In this document: in pieces, positions 8,022 through 17,100 of the stretch
How positions within the stretch are numbered: position 1 is the first letter of the stretch
Layout of the letters: each line of letters starts with the position of its first letter
NCBI GenBank assembly: GCA_964438605.1
Contig: CAYTKT010000040.1
Location: 1 to 20,557 of the forward strand
Length of the DNA stretch: 20,557 nt
Source: Alangreenwoodia sp964438605
GTDB taxonomy: Bacteria; Bacillota; Clostridia; Peptostreptococcales; Anaerovoracaceae
Direction: 5' to 3'
The notes under the pieces: generated by a model
What the model was told of the DNA's origin: nothing
Databases searched by the model: none
The model's input: the letters and a program-made list of their open reading frames with translations, nothing else
Made by a program: the position numbers and the translations under genes

Positions 8022-8582
8022 TCAGACGCTGCGTTCCTGTCCGTCAGACAAAAACCGCCGCCAGACTTTCTGCACAATCTTCCAGGCCGCCGCTCCGGCG
8101 CACAGTCCGATCAGGATGCCCGCCAGAACATCCGTCGGATAATGGACATAAAGATACAGCCTTGAAAAAGCAATAAGGACAGCCAGCGCCAGCGCTGCAA
8201 ACCGCCCCCGCGCCTTCGAAAAAATGAGGGCCGATGCAGCTGCAAATGACGATGTCGTATGACCCGATGGAAACGAAAAATCTGATACTCGCGGAATCAG
8301 CAGCTGAATGTCTCCTACCAGATCATACGGTCTGATCCGCGCCACCGCCGGCTTCAAAATCACATTGCAGACAAGCGCTCCGAAAATAAGCGCCAGAGCC
8401 ATCGTCAGCCCGTACTTCCTCGTCCTCCGGAACAGCAGCAGAACGACAGAAAGCGCAATCCAAAAAATACCGCCATTCGCCAGCGACGATACCGCCGGCA
8501 TCACAAAATCAAAAAATGTGCTGCGAAAATGCTCCTGAATAAAATCGAGTACCGCCAAATCCGCACTGACTATTGCATTCAT
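8022..8582 (-). CDS. PAP2-family membrane phosphatase
   Basis: Predicted 186-residue integral membrane protein of the PAP2 (phosphatidic acid phosphatase type 2) superfamily, with several hydrophobic helices. The three-part active site is complete: KPAVARIRP (77-85, KxxxxxxRP), PSGH (105-108), and SRLYLYVHYPTD (140-151, SRxxxxxHxxxD). Possible roles are undecaprenyl-pyrophosphate recycling or lipid phosphatase activity at the outer face of the membrane; the sequence does not decide between them. The start is set at ATG 8582, because GGAGG (8590-8594) lies 7 bases upstream; the ATG five codons earlier overlaps that site. It follows the phosphodiesterase gene by about 98 bases, and its neighbour murB makes a cell-wall role plausible. 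Confidence 0.88.
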   Translation of the reverse strand: MNAIVSADLAVLDFIQEHFRSTFFDFVMPAVSSLANGGIFWIALSVVLLLFRRTRKYGLTMALALIFGALVCNVILKPAVARIRPYDLVGDIQLLIPRVSDFSFPSGHTTSSFAAASALIFSKARGRFAALALAVLIAFSRLYLYVHYPTDVLAGILIGLCAGAAAWKIVQKVWRRFLSDGQERSV

Positions 8583-8680
8583 TTCGTTTCCTCCCATTTT
8601 CCCCTGTCTTTACGGACACACGCGGATGTTTACGACCGCGCCCATCCATTTTCTGCTTTTCCGTTATACCGCTCTTCGGA

Positions 8681-9265
8681 CTAATCAATCTGCTCTTTTA
8701 TTTCCGATGATCGCTTCCGCCCGACATTCATTTTGCCCAACTGTGTGCCGTCAACCAGCCGGTGCAGCACAAAACAGCGATCTTCATACGTCATATAAGA
8801 GTTTTCCGTCCCGTCTTTCGGAATCGAAGTTGACCCCGGATTAACATAATAGAAACCGCCCCGGTCCTGGAGCACCGAAATATGCGTGTGCCCGTTGAGC
8901 ATCACATCGAATTCCGCAAACGGCGGCGGCAGTTCAGGATTATACGTATGCCCGTGAGTCGCGAAAAAAACAAGACCATCCGTTTCTATCAATTCATATT
9001 TGTTCATAATCGGAAAATCGAGCACCATCTGATCCACCTCGGAATCACAATTACCTTTAACAGCAATAATTTTTTCCTTCATGGAATTCAAAATCTCCGT
9101 CGTCCGCTTCGTATCATAATCATCCGGAAGATGATTCCTCGGCCCGTGATACAGCTCATCACCGAGCAAAAGAATTTTATCCGGTTTTTCCCTCTCGTAA
9201 GCCTCAAACAGCCTGCCGCAATGCACCGCAGAGCCGTGAATATCTGATGCGATAAGTAATTTCAC
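8681..9265 (-). CDS. yfcE: YfcE/MJ0936-type metallophosphodiesterase
   Basis: A 194-residue calcineurin-like phosphoesterase. Metal-binding motifs appear in order: SDIHG (7-11), GDE (35-37), GNCD (71-74), HGH (104-106) and GHTH (125-128). This is the YfcE branch, small cytoplasmic phosphodiesterases active on artificial aryl phosphodiesters whose natural substrate is unsettled. Translation starts at GTG 9265, with AAGGAGG 6 bases upstream, a strong site that fixes the start. The length is slightly above the roughly 180 residues typical of the family, owing to a charged C-terminal tail. The gene lies between the Fic-like gene and the PAP2 gene on the same strand. Confidence 0.92.
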   Translation of the reverse strand: MKLLIASDIHGSAVHCGRLFEAYEREKPDKILLLGDELYHGPRNHLPDDYDTKRTTEILNSMKEKIIAVKGNCDSEVDQMVLDFPIMNKYELIETDGLVFFATHGHTYNPELPPPFAEFDVMLNGHTHISVLQDRGGFYYVNPGSTSIPKDGTENSYMTYEDRCFVLHRLVDGTQLGKMNVGRKRSSEIKEQID

Positions 9266-9516
9266 AACAATCCTCCTTCGGCGCGGAAACCCACTGCCTT
9301 CAGACGGCGGAAGGAGCGCCCTTTTAATGTATTTCAGTAAAAAATAACGCTATATGGTATAATATAGATGAAAGAAAGCCGTCGAACATTTTGCACGTAA
9401 AGGCGCTCTCATAATCGTTGACAAGTATATTAGAAGGCTGAAGCAAAATAAACCTTTCCGTCGCGTACCGGCCCGGTCTCTTTACCCATACTGACAAAAT
9501 CCAGCAAACAGCCTTT

Positions 9517-10281
9517 TTACAGTCCTAACTGAATGTCACCGCACTGATCCAGCAGGTTTTCAATTACTTCCGTCCGGAATCGTAAAGAACTGCCCTTTTG
9601 TATAAAATCGGCTGTCAGCTGAAAATGCTCCGCCTCCGTAATGTCGAGCGTCGGCAGCGGATAGCCGGCATAAAACAACTCATAACTCATGGCCGCATAC
9701 GCCGTTTCCGCATTCTTTTCCTCAAAAGGCCAGATCGCCATAATCATATCGTGCGTCCTGACGGCTCCTTCTACGGGATCCGCACCGTGCTCCGCAGAAG
9801 CGATCTCCCGGTCCGCATCACGCATCAATTCCTTAATATCACAACTATGCGGCGGGTTATAGCTCATTTCCCGGAGGACCGGATTACCACGGCGGTACTC
9901 AAAAAATTCATCCCCGCTGAGAATCGAATTAAAACGCCGGATATATTTTTCATCAAGACACATATCGAGACTTACCATATGACGAAATTCCAGATAAAGC
10001 TCCGTACATGCCCGAAGATACCTGTATTCCTCGATTGTTGCCTCATCGACAGTGTCTCCGTCAAGCATCGCGCCGATCTGCATTTTCGTCAGCTGCGATC
10101 CGGAAAGACGCACCATGGAACAGAGCCATCGGAAAAGATTTACATCCCTCATCGCTTCAGCTTCTTCCAGATTTAGAGAGCAGAGATGTGAAACTGCGGC
10201 GTCAAGTCGTCTGCGCAGTTCAGCCGTTCTCTCTGCAGAGATTTCTTCCTGCCTGTGTCTTTCATTCTTTCGATGCAGCAC
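9517..10281 (-). CDS. Fic-fold protein with degenerate active site
   Basis: Predicted 254 residues from GTG 10281 (GAGGG 8 bases upstream); an ATG at 10416 would add 45 residues of non-family-like sequence with a poor binding site. The layout follows Fic proteins: an N-terminal helical part with VRLSGSQLTKMQIGAMLDG (about 57-75, where the inhibitory or N-terminal Fic helices lie), RRGNPVLREMSYNPP (130-144, the YR...PP region), then the core helix. The catalytic motif HPFx(D/E)GNGR is changed to WPFEEKNAE (184-192). The catalytic His is Trp, the first Gly is Lys, the second is Ala and the Arg is Glu. The downstream part (YELFYAGYPLP) still fits Fic. AMP transfer is therefore unlikely; a binding or scaffold role is inferred. 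It follows argH and may be cotranscribed with it. Confidence 0.7.
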   Translation of the reverse strand: MLHRKNERHRQEEISAERTAELRRRLDAAVSHLCSLNLEEAEAMRDVNLFRWLCSMVRLSGSQLTKMQIGAMLDGDTVDEATIEEYRYLRACTELYLEFRHMVSLDMCLDEKYIRRFNSILSGDEFFEYRRGNPVLREMSYNPPHSCDIKELMRDADREIASAEHGADPVEGAVRTHDMIMAIWPFEEKNAETAYAAMSYELFYAGYPLPTLDITEAEHFQLTADFIQKGSSLRFRTEVIENLLDQCGDIQLGL

Positions 10282-10465
10282 ATTCTCACCCTCTTTTCCA
10301 AATTCCTGACAATCCGGCAAAACATATCCGGTTCTGAGGCGCCGCCTGCACGCTTCCGATTCACGCATAGCGTTCGGCTTATTCACATCACACGCTTTTT
10401 CTACGCTTTCATACATTCCAAATCTGATTCAAAGGCTGCAACTACGATGGATGAAACGATTTTTT

Positions 10466-11854
10466 TTACGCTTCGATACTCTGCAAATATGCCGCCGCAT
10501 TCTTCAGCATCCGCTCCACACTCTCAAACGACGTAGAACCCTCAGACTTTTTTGCTTTAACGCAGGCCCTCAAATCAATATTTTCATATATATCAGGCCC
10601 GAATTGCGGCGAAAAATCCTGAAGCTGCTCAAGCGACAGTTCCTCAATCGCTTTGCCGTGAGAAATGCAGTAAAGCACAATTTCACCGATAATCTCGTGA
10701 CATTCCCTGAACGGCACACCCTTTGAGACGAGATAATCTGCCGCATCCGTAGCATTCATATATCCATATTTGGCGGCATTTTCCATCACATCGGTTTTTA
10801 CTTTCATCGTATCAAGCATATCGGCAAAAATATTAATGCACGCGCTAAGCTGTTCTGCCGCATCAAACACAGGCGGCTTATCTTCCTGCATATCCTTGTT
10901 GTACGCCAGCGGCAGCCCCTTCATCAGCGTCAGCAGCGTAACGAGATCACCGTATACGCGGCCCGTCTTTCCACGAATCAGTTCCGCCATATCAGGATTC
11001 TTTTTCTGAGGCATAATACTCGAACCTGTACTGTAAGCATCATCAATTTCAATAAAGTTAAACTCCGTGCTGCTCCATAAAACTAATTCTTCGCAAAATC
11101 TACTTAAATGCATCATACAGATCGAAGCATCGCTCAAAAACTCCAACGCAAAATCTCTATCGCTGACGCCGTCCATGCCGTTTTCACAAACATCCGCAAA
11201 GCCGAGTTGCTGCGCCACAAAACGGCGGTCCGTGCGATACGTAGTTCCCGCCAGCGCCCCGGAACCCAGCGGCATGACATCCATTCGCTCAAGACAGTCC
11301 TCAAATCTGCTGTAATCCCGCTTAAACATCTGGAAATACGCCATAAAATGATATCCCGGCGTTACCGGCTGCGCACGCTGAAGATGCGTGTACCCCGGCA
11401 TAATGTAATTCTTATACTTATCGGCCACCGTATAAATAGACTTCAACAGCCGCTTCAGATCATCCATCAGCGAAATCACCGCTTCCTTCGTCCAGAGGCG
11501 AAAATCAACAGCCACTTGATCATTCCGGCTGCGCGCTGTATGAAGCCTCTTGCCAGGTTCACCGATGCGCTCCGTTAAAATGCTCTCGATATTCATATGA
11601 ATATCTTCGTTTTCTATCGTAAACTCAATTTTCCCATCTTCAATATCCTGTAAAATCCCTGCAAGTCCGGCATCAATCGCCGCCGCGTCCTCCTCTGAAA
11701 TAATTCCCTGCTTCGCCAGCATGGCCGCGTGCGCCCTGCTGCCCGCAATATCCTGACGGTACATCTTCTGGTCAAAGTCAATCGATGCGTTAAACTCCGC
11801 CGCCGACTTACTCTCAGCCTTCGTAAAACGACCGCCCCATAACTTTTTTGACAT
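10466..11854 (-). CDS. argH: Argininosuccinate lyase
   Basis: A 462-residue, full-length cytoplasmic enzyme of the fumarase/aspartase superfamily. It cleaves argininosuccinate into arginine and fumarate, the last step of arginine synthesis. Motifs are KLWGGRF (4-10), HTARSRNDQ (105-113), GYTHLQRAQP (154-163) with the conserved Thr-His pair, and the superfamily signature GSSIMPQKKNPD (277-288), which holds the catalytic serine loop. The ATG at 11854 has AGGAG 10 bases upstream. argG lies upstream on the same strand, but the 549 bases between them contain a terminator and a new promoter candidate, so the two genes need not form a tight operon. Confidence 0.97.
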   Translation of the reverse strand: MSKKLWGGRFTKAESKSAAEFNASIDFDQKMYRQDIAGSRAHAAMLAKQGIISEEDAAAIDAGLAGILQDIEDGKIEFTIENEDIHMNIESILTERIGEPGKRLHTARSRNDQVAVDFRLWTKEAVISLMDDLKRLLKSIYTVADKYKNYIMPGYTHLQRAQPVTPGYHFMAYFQMFKRDYSRFEDCLERMDVMPLGSGALAGTTYRTDRRFVAQQLGFADVCENGMDGVSDRDFALEFLSDASICMMHLSRFCEELVLWSSTEFNFIEIDDAYSTGSSIMPQKKNPDMAELIRGKTGRVYGDLVTLLTLMKGLPLAYNKDMQEDKPPVFDAAEQLSACINIFADMLDTMKVKTDVMENAAKYGYMNATDAADYLVSKGVPFRECHEIIGEIVLYCISHGKAIEELSLEQLQDFSPQFGPDIYENIDLRACVKAKKSEGSTSFESVERMLKNAAAYLQSIEA

Positions 11855-11893
11855 ATTCTGTTTTCTCCTGTTAAATCAATTCATCATCTTTTT

Positions 11894-11922
11894 ATTATAC
11901 TGTTTTTCTGCCGTTTTTTCTC
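11894..11922 (-). promoter_or_regulatory. Candidate argH promoter
   Basis: A perfect TATAAT on the minus strand (11894-11899) lies about 40 bases before the argH ATG. The base pattern 17 upstream (11917-11922, GAGAAA) is a poor -35. The region upstream is rich in A tracts and has two TGAAAAA direct repeats, which could help RNA polymerase or regulator binding. Confidence 0.4.
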
Positions 11923-11991
11923 GCTTTTTCATGATTTTTCACGACAGAAATCCGGATTTTTGTCACAAAATTTCCGGCTTCAAAGATAAAA

Positions 11992-12025
11992 ATATCTCCA
12001 GCCCCAAAGCTGTGACTGGAGATAA
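11992..12025 (-). terminator. Stem-loop terminator between argG and argH
   Basis: A perfect 9-bp inverted repeat, TATCTCCAG (11993-12001) and CTGGAGATA (12016-12024), with a 14-base loop. On the minus strand it is followed at once by ATTTTTATC, a short T tract. It lies about 380 bases after argG and just before the argH promoter candidate, as expected for a rho-independent terminator of the argG transcript. Confidence 0.6.
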
Positions 12026-12174
12026 TATTTCCGTTCCTTTATTTTGCGCCGAATTTTCCGCTTGTTTCCGCCAAAACTGCGCAAACAAACGCCTGGCTTC
12101 CCGTTCCGTTTCCATCTGCAAATCAGCGCAGATCAGTATCAAATTTTTCCCGCGATTCTTTCGGCACTGAAAGA

Positions 12175-12361
12175 AAGTTAATAAAAGCCGTCACGGGTTT
12201 TCACGCTGTCCTGCTATGTGCCGCCTGCAACCAATACTGGCGGCACAAATTTTCCGAACTGCCTTGCATCGTTTGTAAGCAATAACTGGCCGGCATAGGT
12301 TTTCCGAATTATCCCGTTTTTCACCATCTATCACCAATACCGATCGGCACGGACTTTTTCC
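12175..12361 (-). repeat. Degenerate tandem repeats of about 52 bp downstream of argG
   Basis: Read on the minus strand, four units begin at 12361, 12305, 12255 and 12203 (spacings 56, 50 and 52). They share a pattern like GGAAAAnnnGTGCCG followed by nCCAGTATTGG; the fourth is the most worn. The third contains a perfect 9-bp hairpin (12217-12225 with 12239-12247, 13-base loop). No frame is kept across the units and no T tract follows the hairpin on the minus strand. The rest of the argG-argH gap (12026-12174) shows only a weak TTCTTTC/GAAAGAA inverted repeat near 12153-12175. Confidence 0.5.
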
Positions 12362-12403
12362 ACACAATTATATATTCGCGGCGTCTACGCTGTGAAGCGC
12401 CGA

Positions 12404-13624
12404 TCAGTATTTGGAAGGAATTCCGTTTTCCTTGCAGTTGATCGCACGGATCTTCATCGACAGAGAGAACAGATTGATAAATCCTTCCGCATCGCCCTGA
12501 TTATATACATCATCCTCGCCAAACGTCGCAAACCCTTCATTAAAGAGCGAATACTTCGACTTGGAAGCCACAGGAATCGCACTGCCCTTGTACAGCTTCA
12601 TACGCACAACACCCGTAACGACATCCTGAGTTGAATCGACGAACGCATCAAGCGCATCCTTCAGCGGTGTAAACCAAAGACCGTCGTAAACGAGCTGCGC
12701 ATATTTCAGCGCCACCTGATTCTTGAAATTCATCGTGTCCCTGTCGAGAACAAGTTTTTCCAGATCCTGATGTGCCTTGAACAGAATCGTGCCGCCCGGC
12801 GTTTCATAAACACCTCTTGACTTCATGCCCACGAGACGATTTTCGATAATATCAATCGTACCGACGCCATTTTCACCGCCCAGCTTATTTAACGTTTTCA
12901 GCAGCTGCACTGGATTCATGTCCTTGCCGTCCAGCGCCACAGGACACCCCTTGTCAAACGTAATTTCAATAAAAGTCGGCTTATCAGGCGCCTGCTCCAC
13001 AGGAACACTCATCACATGAATATCATCGAGATGCTCATTCCACGGATTTTCCAGATTACCGCCCTCGTGGCTGATATGCCAGATATTCTGATCACGGCTG
13101 TAAATTTTCTTCAAAGTCTGCGAAATAGGAATCTTATGCGCCTTTGCATAAGCGATACAGTCCTCACGCGATTTCAGATCCCACTCTCTCCAAGGAGCGA
13201 CGATTTTCAGCGACGGATCGAGCGCGTGGATACTCGACTCAAAACGAACCTGATCATTTCCCTTGCCTGTGCAGCCGTGAGCGACAGCAACAGCGCCTTC
13301 TTCATGGGCGATGCGTACAAGTTCCTTCGCGATCAGCGGACGCGCAAATGATGTACCCAGCAGATAATCATTTTCATAAATCGCGCCGGCCTTCAGTGTC
13401 GGCCATATGTAATCTGTCACCAGCGTTTCTGTAACGTCAACGATATATGCCTTTGAAGCGCCCGTTGCATACGCTTTCTTTTCAATCTCGTCAAAATCCT
13501 CGTCCTGTCCGACATTAACGCATACTGCAATTACATCATAGTCATAATTTTCTTTTAAATATGTCAGAATAACCGATGTGTCTAACCCGCCGGAATAAGC
13601 GAGAACTGCCTTTTCCTTTGCCAT
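12404..13624 (-). CDS. argG: Argininosuccinate synthase
   Basis: A 406-residue, full-length cytoplasmic enzyme that joins citrulline and aspartate using ATP to give argininosuccinate. Motifs are the N-type ATP pyrophosphatase P-loop AYSGGLDTS (9-17), the GHGCTGKGNDQVRFE-type signature (here AHGCTGKGNDQVRFE, about 115-129) and GVYETPGG near the citrulline/aspartate site. The start is ATG 13624, since CGGAGG (13634-13639) lies 9 bases upstream; an ATG at 13663 would place that binding site inside the coding region. A promoter and two AT-rich repeated boxes lie upstream, consistent with arginine-responsive control. The product feeds argH, the next gene. Confidence 0.97.
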   Translation of the reverse strand: MAKEKAVLAYSGGLDTSVILTYLKENYDYDVIAVCVNVGQDEDFDEIEKKAYATGASKAYIVDVTETLVTDYIWPTLKAGAIYENDYLLGTSFARPLIAKELVRIAHEEGAVAVAHGCTGKGNDQVRFESSIHALDPSLKIVAPWREWDLKSREDCIAYAKAHKIPISQTLKKIYSRDQNIWHISHEGGNLENPWNEHLDDIHVMSVPVEQAPDKPTFIEITFDKGCPVALDGKDMNPVQLLKTLNKLGGENGVGTIDIIENRLVGMKSRGVYETPGGTILFKAHQDLEKLVLDRDTMNFKNQVALKYAQLVYDGLWFTPLKDALDAFVDSTQDVVTGVVRMKLYKGSAIPVASKSKYSLFNEGFATFGEDDVYNQGDAEGFINLFSLSMKIRAINCKENGIPSKY

Positions 13625-13726
13625 TTTTGTATACCTCCGTCTGTTTGATTTATCATAAGACATTTGCCGGAAACACGCCCCGCATTTCCGGCTTCAGCCC
13701 GCAATCCGTCATCAAATACATACATT

Positions 13727-13755
13727 ATAATACCACAGGGTAATTTTCAGTTCAA
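13727..13755 (-). promoter_or_regulatory. Candidate argG promoter
   Basis: On the minus strand TTGAAC (13750-13755) and TATTAT (13727-13732) are 17 bases apart, about 100 bases before the argG ATG. A TATAAT overlaps by three bases at 13724-13729 but would have a 20-base spacer to the same -35. Confidence 0.55.
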
Positions 13756-13760
13756 CCGCT

Positions 13761-13797
13761 ATTTATAATTATACGATTTTATTTATAAATATTCATT
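13761..13797 (-). promoter_or_regulatory. Two AT-rich boxes upstream of argG, possible ArgR operator
   Basis: The plus strand carries ATTTATAATTATACG at 13761 and ATTTATAAATATTCAT at 13781, a direct repeat with a 20-base period, about two helical turns. On the minus strand the second reads ATGAATATTTATAAAT, whose first half fits the ARG box half-site TGAAT and whose second half is imperfect. ArgR/AhrC hexamers bind paired boxes of about 18 bp. The boxes lie just upstream of the -35, so regulation is an inference. Confidence 0.35.
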
Positions 13798-14091
13798 TAA
13801 TGCTCTGCGTATCAAATTTCGGTTCTTCTGACACATTCCTGTTCCTTGCAAAATCAATATCTAAAATCTTTCCATCATTTTGCCTCAAACAGAAGAAAAT
13901 ATTTTGCTTTCTGAAATTTTCTACGAAAAAATTTTGGCTGACCATCACCGCCATGTCATTCGCATATTACCTTCACGAATCTGTAATTCAATTCGTCCAT
14001 AAGGGCTTTAAACATTCTCAGTGCCGTTTTTTTGCAGCCGCAAAGTATGAAAAACACGAATACACGACAAAGCCGCTTGCGCAATCGACAA
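13793..14091. other. Gene-poor spacer with a short minus-strand open frame
   Basis: Upstream of argG the minus strand has a 53-codon frame ending at 13793 (ATG near 13954, beginning MAVMVSQNFFVENFRKQN) without a good ribosome binding site. Directly before it in another frame is a 19-codon stretch, MFKALMDELNYRFVKVICE. They could be remnants of one small gene joined by a frameshift, but I recognise neither. A plus-strand open frame over 13800-14111 looks like chance. No confident feature lies here. Confidence 0.25.
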
Positions 14092-14127
14092 ACAGCCCTG
14101 ATTTTCCATAAGAAAAATCAGGGCTGT
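14092..14127. terminator. Strong hairpin terminator after the C-terminal-SLH gene
   Basis: A perfect 14-bp inverted repeat, ACAGCCCTGATTTT (14092-14105) with AAAATCAGGGCTGT (14114-14127), and an 8-base loop. It lies about 65 bases after the stop of the gene at 14193. The stem itself carries the A/T run, so the tail on the minus strand is TTTGTCG rather than a long T tract. No plus-strand gene needs it from the other side. Confidence 0.7.
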
Positions 14128-14192
14128 CGTTCCTGCTTTGAAGGCGGAACGGAAGTTTCGCCTATCCTCGATAAAGAATCAATAAATTATTG

Positions 14193-17100
14193 TCATGCGG
14201 TGATATTCTCGCAAAACCGCATCAGCATCGTGGCTACCTGCGCACGCGTCGCATCGCCTTCCGGTGCCAGCTGGTTGTTTCCTACTCCATTGATCAGTCC
14301 GCTTGATACGGCCCAGCTCATGGCTTCCGCCGCGTAAGGACTGATCTGGCTGGCATCGGCAAAGGTTGTCAAAGTTGCCGTTTGGCCGGTAGTTGCTGTA
14401 TGGTTCTTTGCATAGCGATACAGGATCGTCGCCAGCTGTTCTCTGGTAATGTCGTCGTCCGGTCCGAACGCATGGTCGGAATAGCCGGTGACTACGCCGT
14501 TTGACGCGGCCCATGCCACAGCATCCGAATAATAGGCCTGTTGGTTCATATCGTCAAAATCAACTTGAGCCGCTTCCGGTTCATAGGCCAGACGATAAAG
14601 CACGGTGACGAGCATTCCGCGTGTCATATTGCCTTCCGGAGTAAACTGCTGGTTTCCGGTTCCCTGGAAGAGTTCGCGAGCGGCTACAAATTCCACCGCA
14701 TCACTCGCCCAGTTTCCGGAAGCCACGTCGGTAAAGTTCTGGCTTCGTTCGACGATCTTCAGTGTCACATCGCCTTCGACATTCAGGATAACGCCGTTTT
14801 CGCCAATGGTACAGTCGCGGACGACTTCTTCGGTTCCGTCCTCATAAACGAGGATGGCTACGGTGCCCGGTCCGAATTCAGTGACCGGAAGTTCAACTTT
14901 TGCCGTCTCGCCAAATCCCACCTGAACGTGGACCTCAGGTGCTTTGGCTGCGTCTTTTTCCGCAGGAATCGTCACCGGTGCGGTTACAATCTCTTGTTTC
15001 TCAAGATCCTTTGGAATGTTCACGTTCGCAGATGTGACATTGCCTTCTGCGTTTTTCTCGACTTGTCCGCTTATGCCTTCCGGCGTTGTCGTCTTTTCGG
15101 TGACCGCGCCATCCGGCTGGGTGACTTTTTCCGTGATTGTATTATCCGGCGTCACCGTCTTTTCGGAAACCACACCGTCAGCGGAGGTGTTCTTTTCCGT
15201 AATGGTTCCGTCGGCATACGTCGTAGACTCCGTCTTGGAACCGTCCGGATTCGTGGTTGTCGTGGTTACAGAGCCATCGGGATTTTCCGTGCTCCCCTGG
15301 CTCTGTCCCGTGGAGCCTTGTGCACTTCCTACAAATCCCGTTCCACTTCCACCTGTTGGAGGAGGAACGGGGGCATCAGAGGAAGGCGGAGTAGGACGGG
15401 AAGGTTCCGAAACAGTCAGGACTGCCGGTTCACTTGCAAAGTTTTTCTCAGTCGCTTTCAATCTCACCTCATAATTTCCCGCTGAAAGTCCTTCCAATGT
15501 TTTCCCTTGAGGTACCTCATTCCAGCTGTCTGTTCCTTCCGCTTTGTACTCATAAGCCTTGGAGGAATCAAATCCTTCGATCTTTCCGTCAGTCGCTCCA
15601 TATGAGGTAGTATCAGCGGTACTCAGACCGGAAGGGGCAGCGGGCCTTTCATCAATTTTTAAGGTCTGCGCCTTGCTATCGGCAGTGGTCGTATTGTTTC
15701 CTGCCTTCACAAGGGCGAGTTTTTTTCCAAACCAGGAAGGATCGATGGGAATTTCACCATTTGCGTCCGCATGAAAGACTTCCCCGTCCACTTTGTAATC
15801 CGTTTCCGTAGTCAGACCTGTAAGGGTTTCTTTCTCAAAGTCCACAGAGGCATCCGGTGTGAACTCAGGGACTTTTTCTTCAAGAATGTGGAGTTTGTCT
15901 CCTTCATAGTAGCAGGCATAAGGTGTGCCCGCTACGGGGTAGAAGGTCTTGTGATCTTCACTGATTTGTCCGCCATCATCACTTTCGATTTTTATTGTTT
16001 CATTCTCTCCTTTGATCATCGTATTAAAGGTGCAGGATTTTGTCCCGTTGCAGTAGCCGTTAGCCTCGCTTGTGGTCACCGTAACGCCCTTTCCGAAGAC
16101 GACCCTGGCGGGACTTTTCCGGGTGGCATCTTTTTTGTCAATCTTGATCGTTCCGGCAAAATCGGCGTTAAAGAAAGCGGTGGTATTGCCCTCAAGTGTC
16201 AGAACCGCATCTCCACGCCCGTCAGGATACTTTGTTTCTCCTTTGAATGTTTTAATCGATACATCGTCAAAGCCTTCGTCAGTGTAGAAGACTAATTGGT
16301 TTGCTTTATTCGGATAATGTGCCAAAGTTGCATCTACACTAATCATAGAACCTGATCGCAGAATGACCTGCGCTCCCGGCATGAACTTCAGACGCTCCTT
16401 GACAACCCAGTTGCCGGTCACGTCAAAGGTGAGATCTCCATCGACAGGATAGAGGAAGTCCGCTGTTGACTGTTCGCCAATATACGGCAACGTAAGAGTA
16501 CCCGATTCGACTGTCCCGTCACCTTCGATGACAAAGCTTTCCTTACCACGGTAGAACGGTCCGCTTCCTACGTAATCGTTATCGTTACTGGCTCCCTCGC
16601 TGTCGTAAGTCTTTTTCAGCGTTCCATTTGCCATACGAATGAGACCATTTCCACCTTCACCTGATACTTGGCAAAAGCGTGTACGATAGTATGCGCCCCA
16701 TGCGGTCATTTTGACGGTCCCTACCAATTCAGCTCCTGCGTTTATGATTGTGGGCACCTGGATGTTGTTCATGTGTACTTCGTTCATCGGGTAGACTGTA
16801 GGAAACATTTCATAGGCTTGACTTCCACCTCTCCAGTGGTCAACGCAGTAAACGTCTCTTACAATAGAGCCCGGTTCCGCAATTACTGAACCGTTTCCTT
16901 CCACATAACCGCAGACATCAAGCACGCCTCCGGATTTCACCTCGATCGTGCCGTTTAGTTCCATCATTCCATAATTTCCATTAACAGTATTGGGAACAAG
17001 GGAATCCTTTATACTTCCGCCACAGGTATAGGCGTTCACGAGCAGAGTGCCTTTTACTGTGATGGTTACATTTTCATCGACAATAAGCTCACGATATTGT

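Noticed and set aside
9340..9420. Plus-strand TATAAT at 9357-9362 as the promoter of an antisense RNA or small gene
   Set aside because: No -35 at 16-18 bases and no terminator hairpin. The following short frames stop after about ten codons or lack a start. The AT-rich palindromic nature makes it match on both strands.
11945..11980. CCGGATTTTTG/CAAAATTTCCGG as a terminator hairpin
   Set aside because: The two halves leave no room for a loop when fully paired, and no T tract follows on the minus strand; it is at most a palindromic DNA site.
12026..12403. T-box or arginine riboswitch before argH
   Set aside because: No T-box core (AGGGTGGNACCGCG) is present. The only stem-loop with a T tract (11993-12024) comes before, not after, any plausible leader structure for argH.
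14541..15485. Plus-strand open frame of 314 codons
   Set aside because: It is opposite the Thr-rich and SLH part of the surface protein; the frame is open because of the repeated codons on the other strand.
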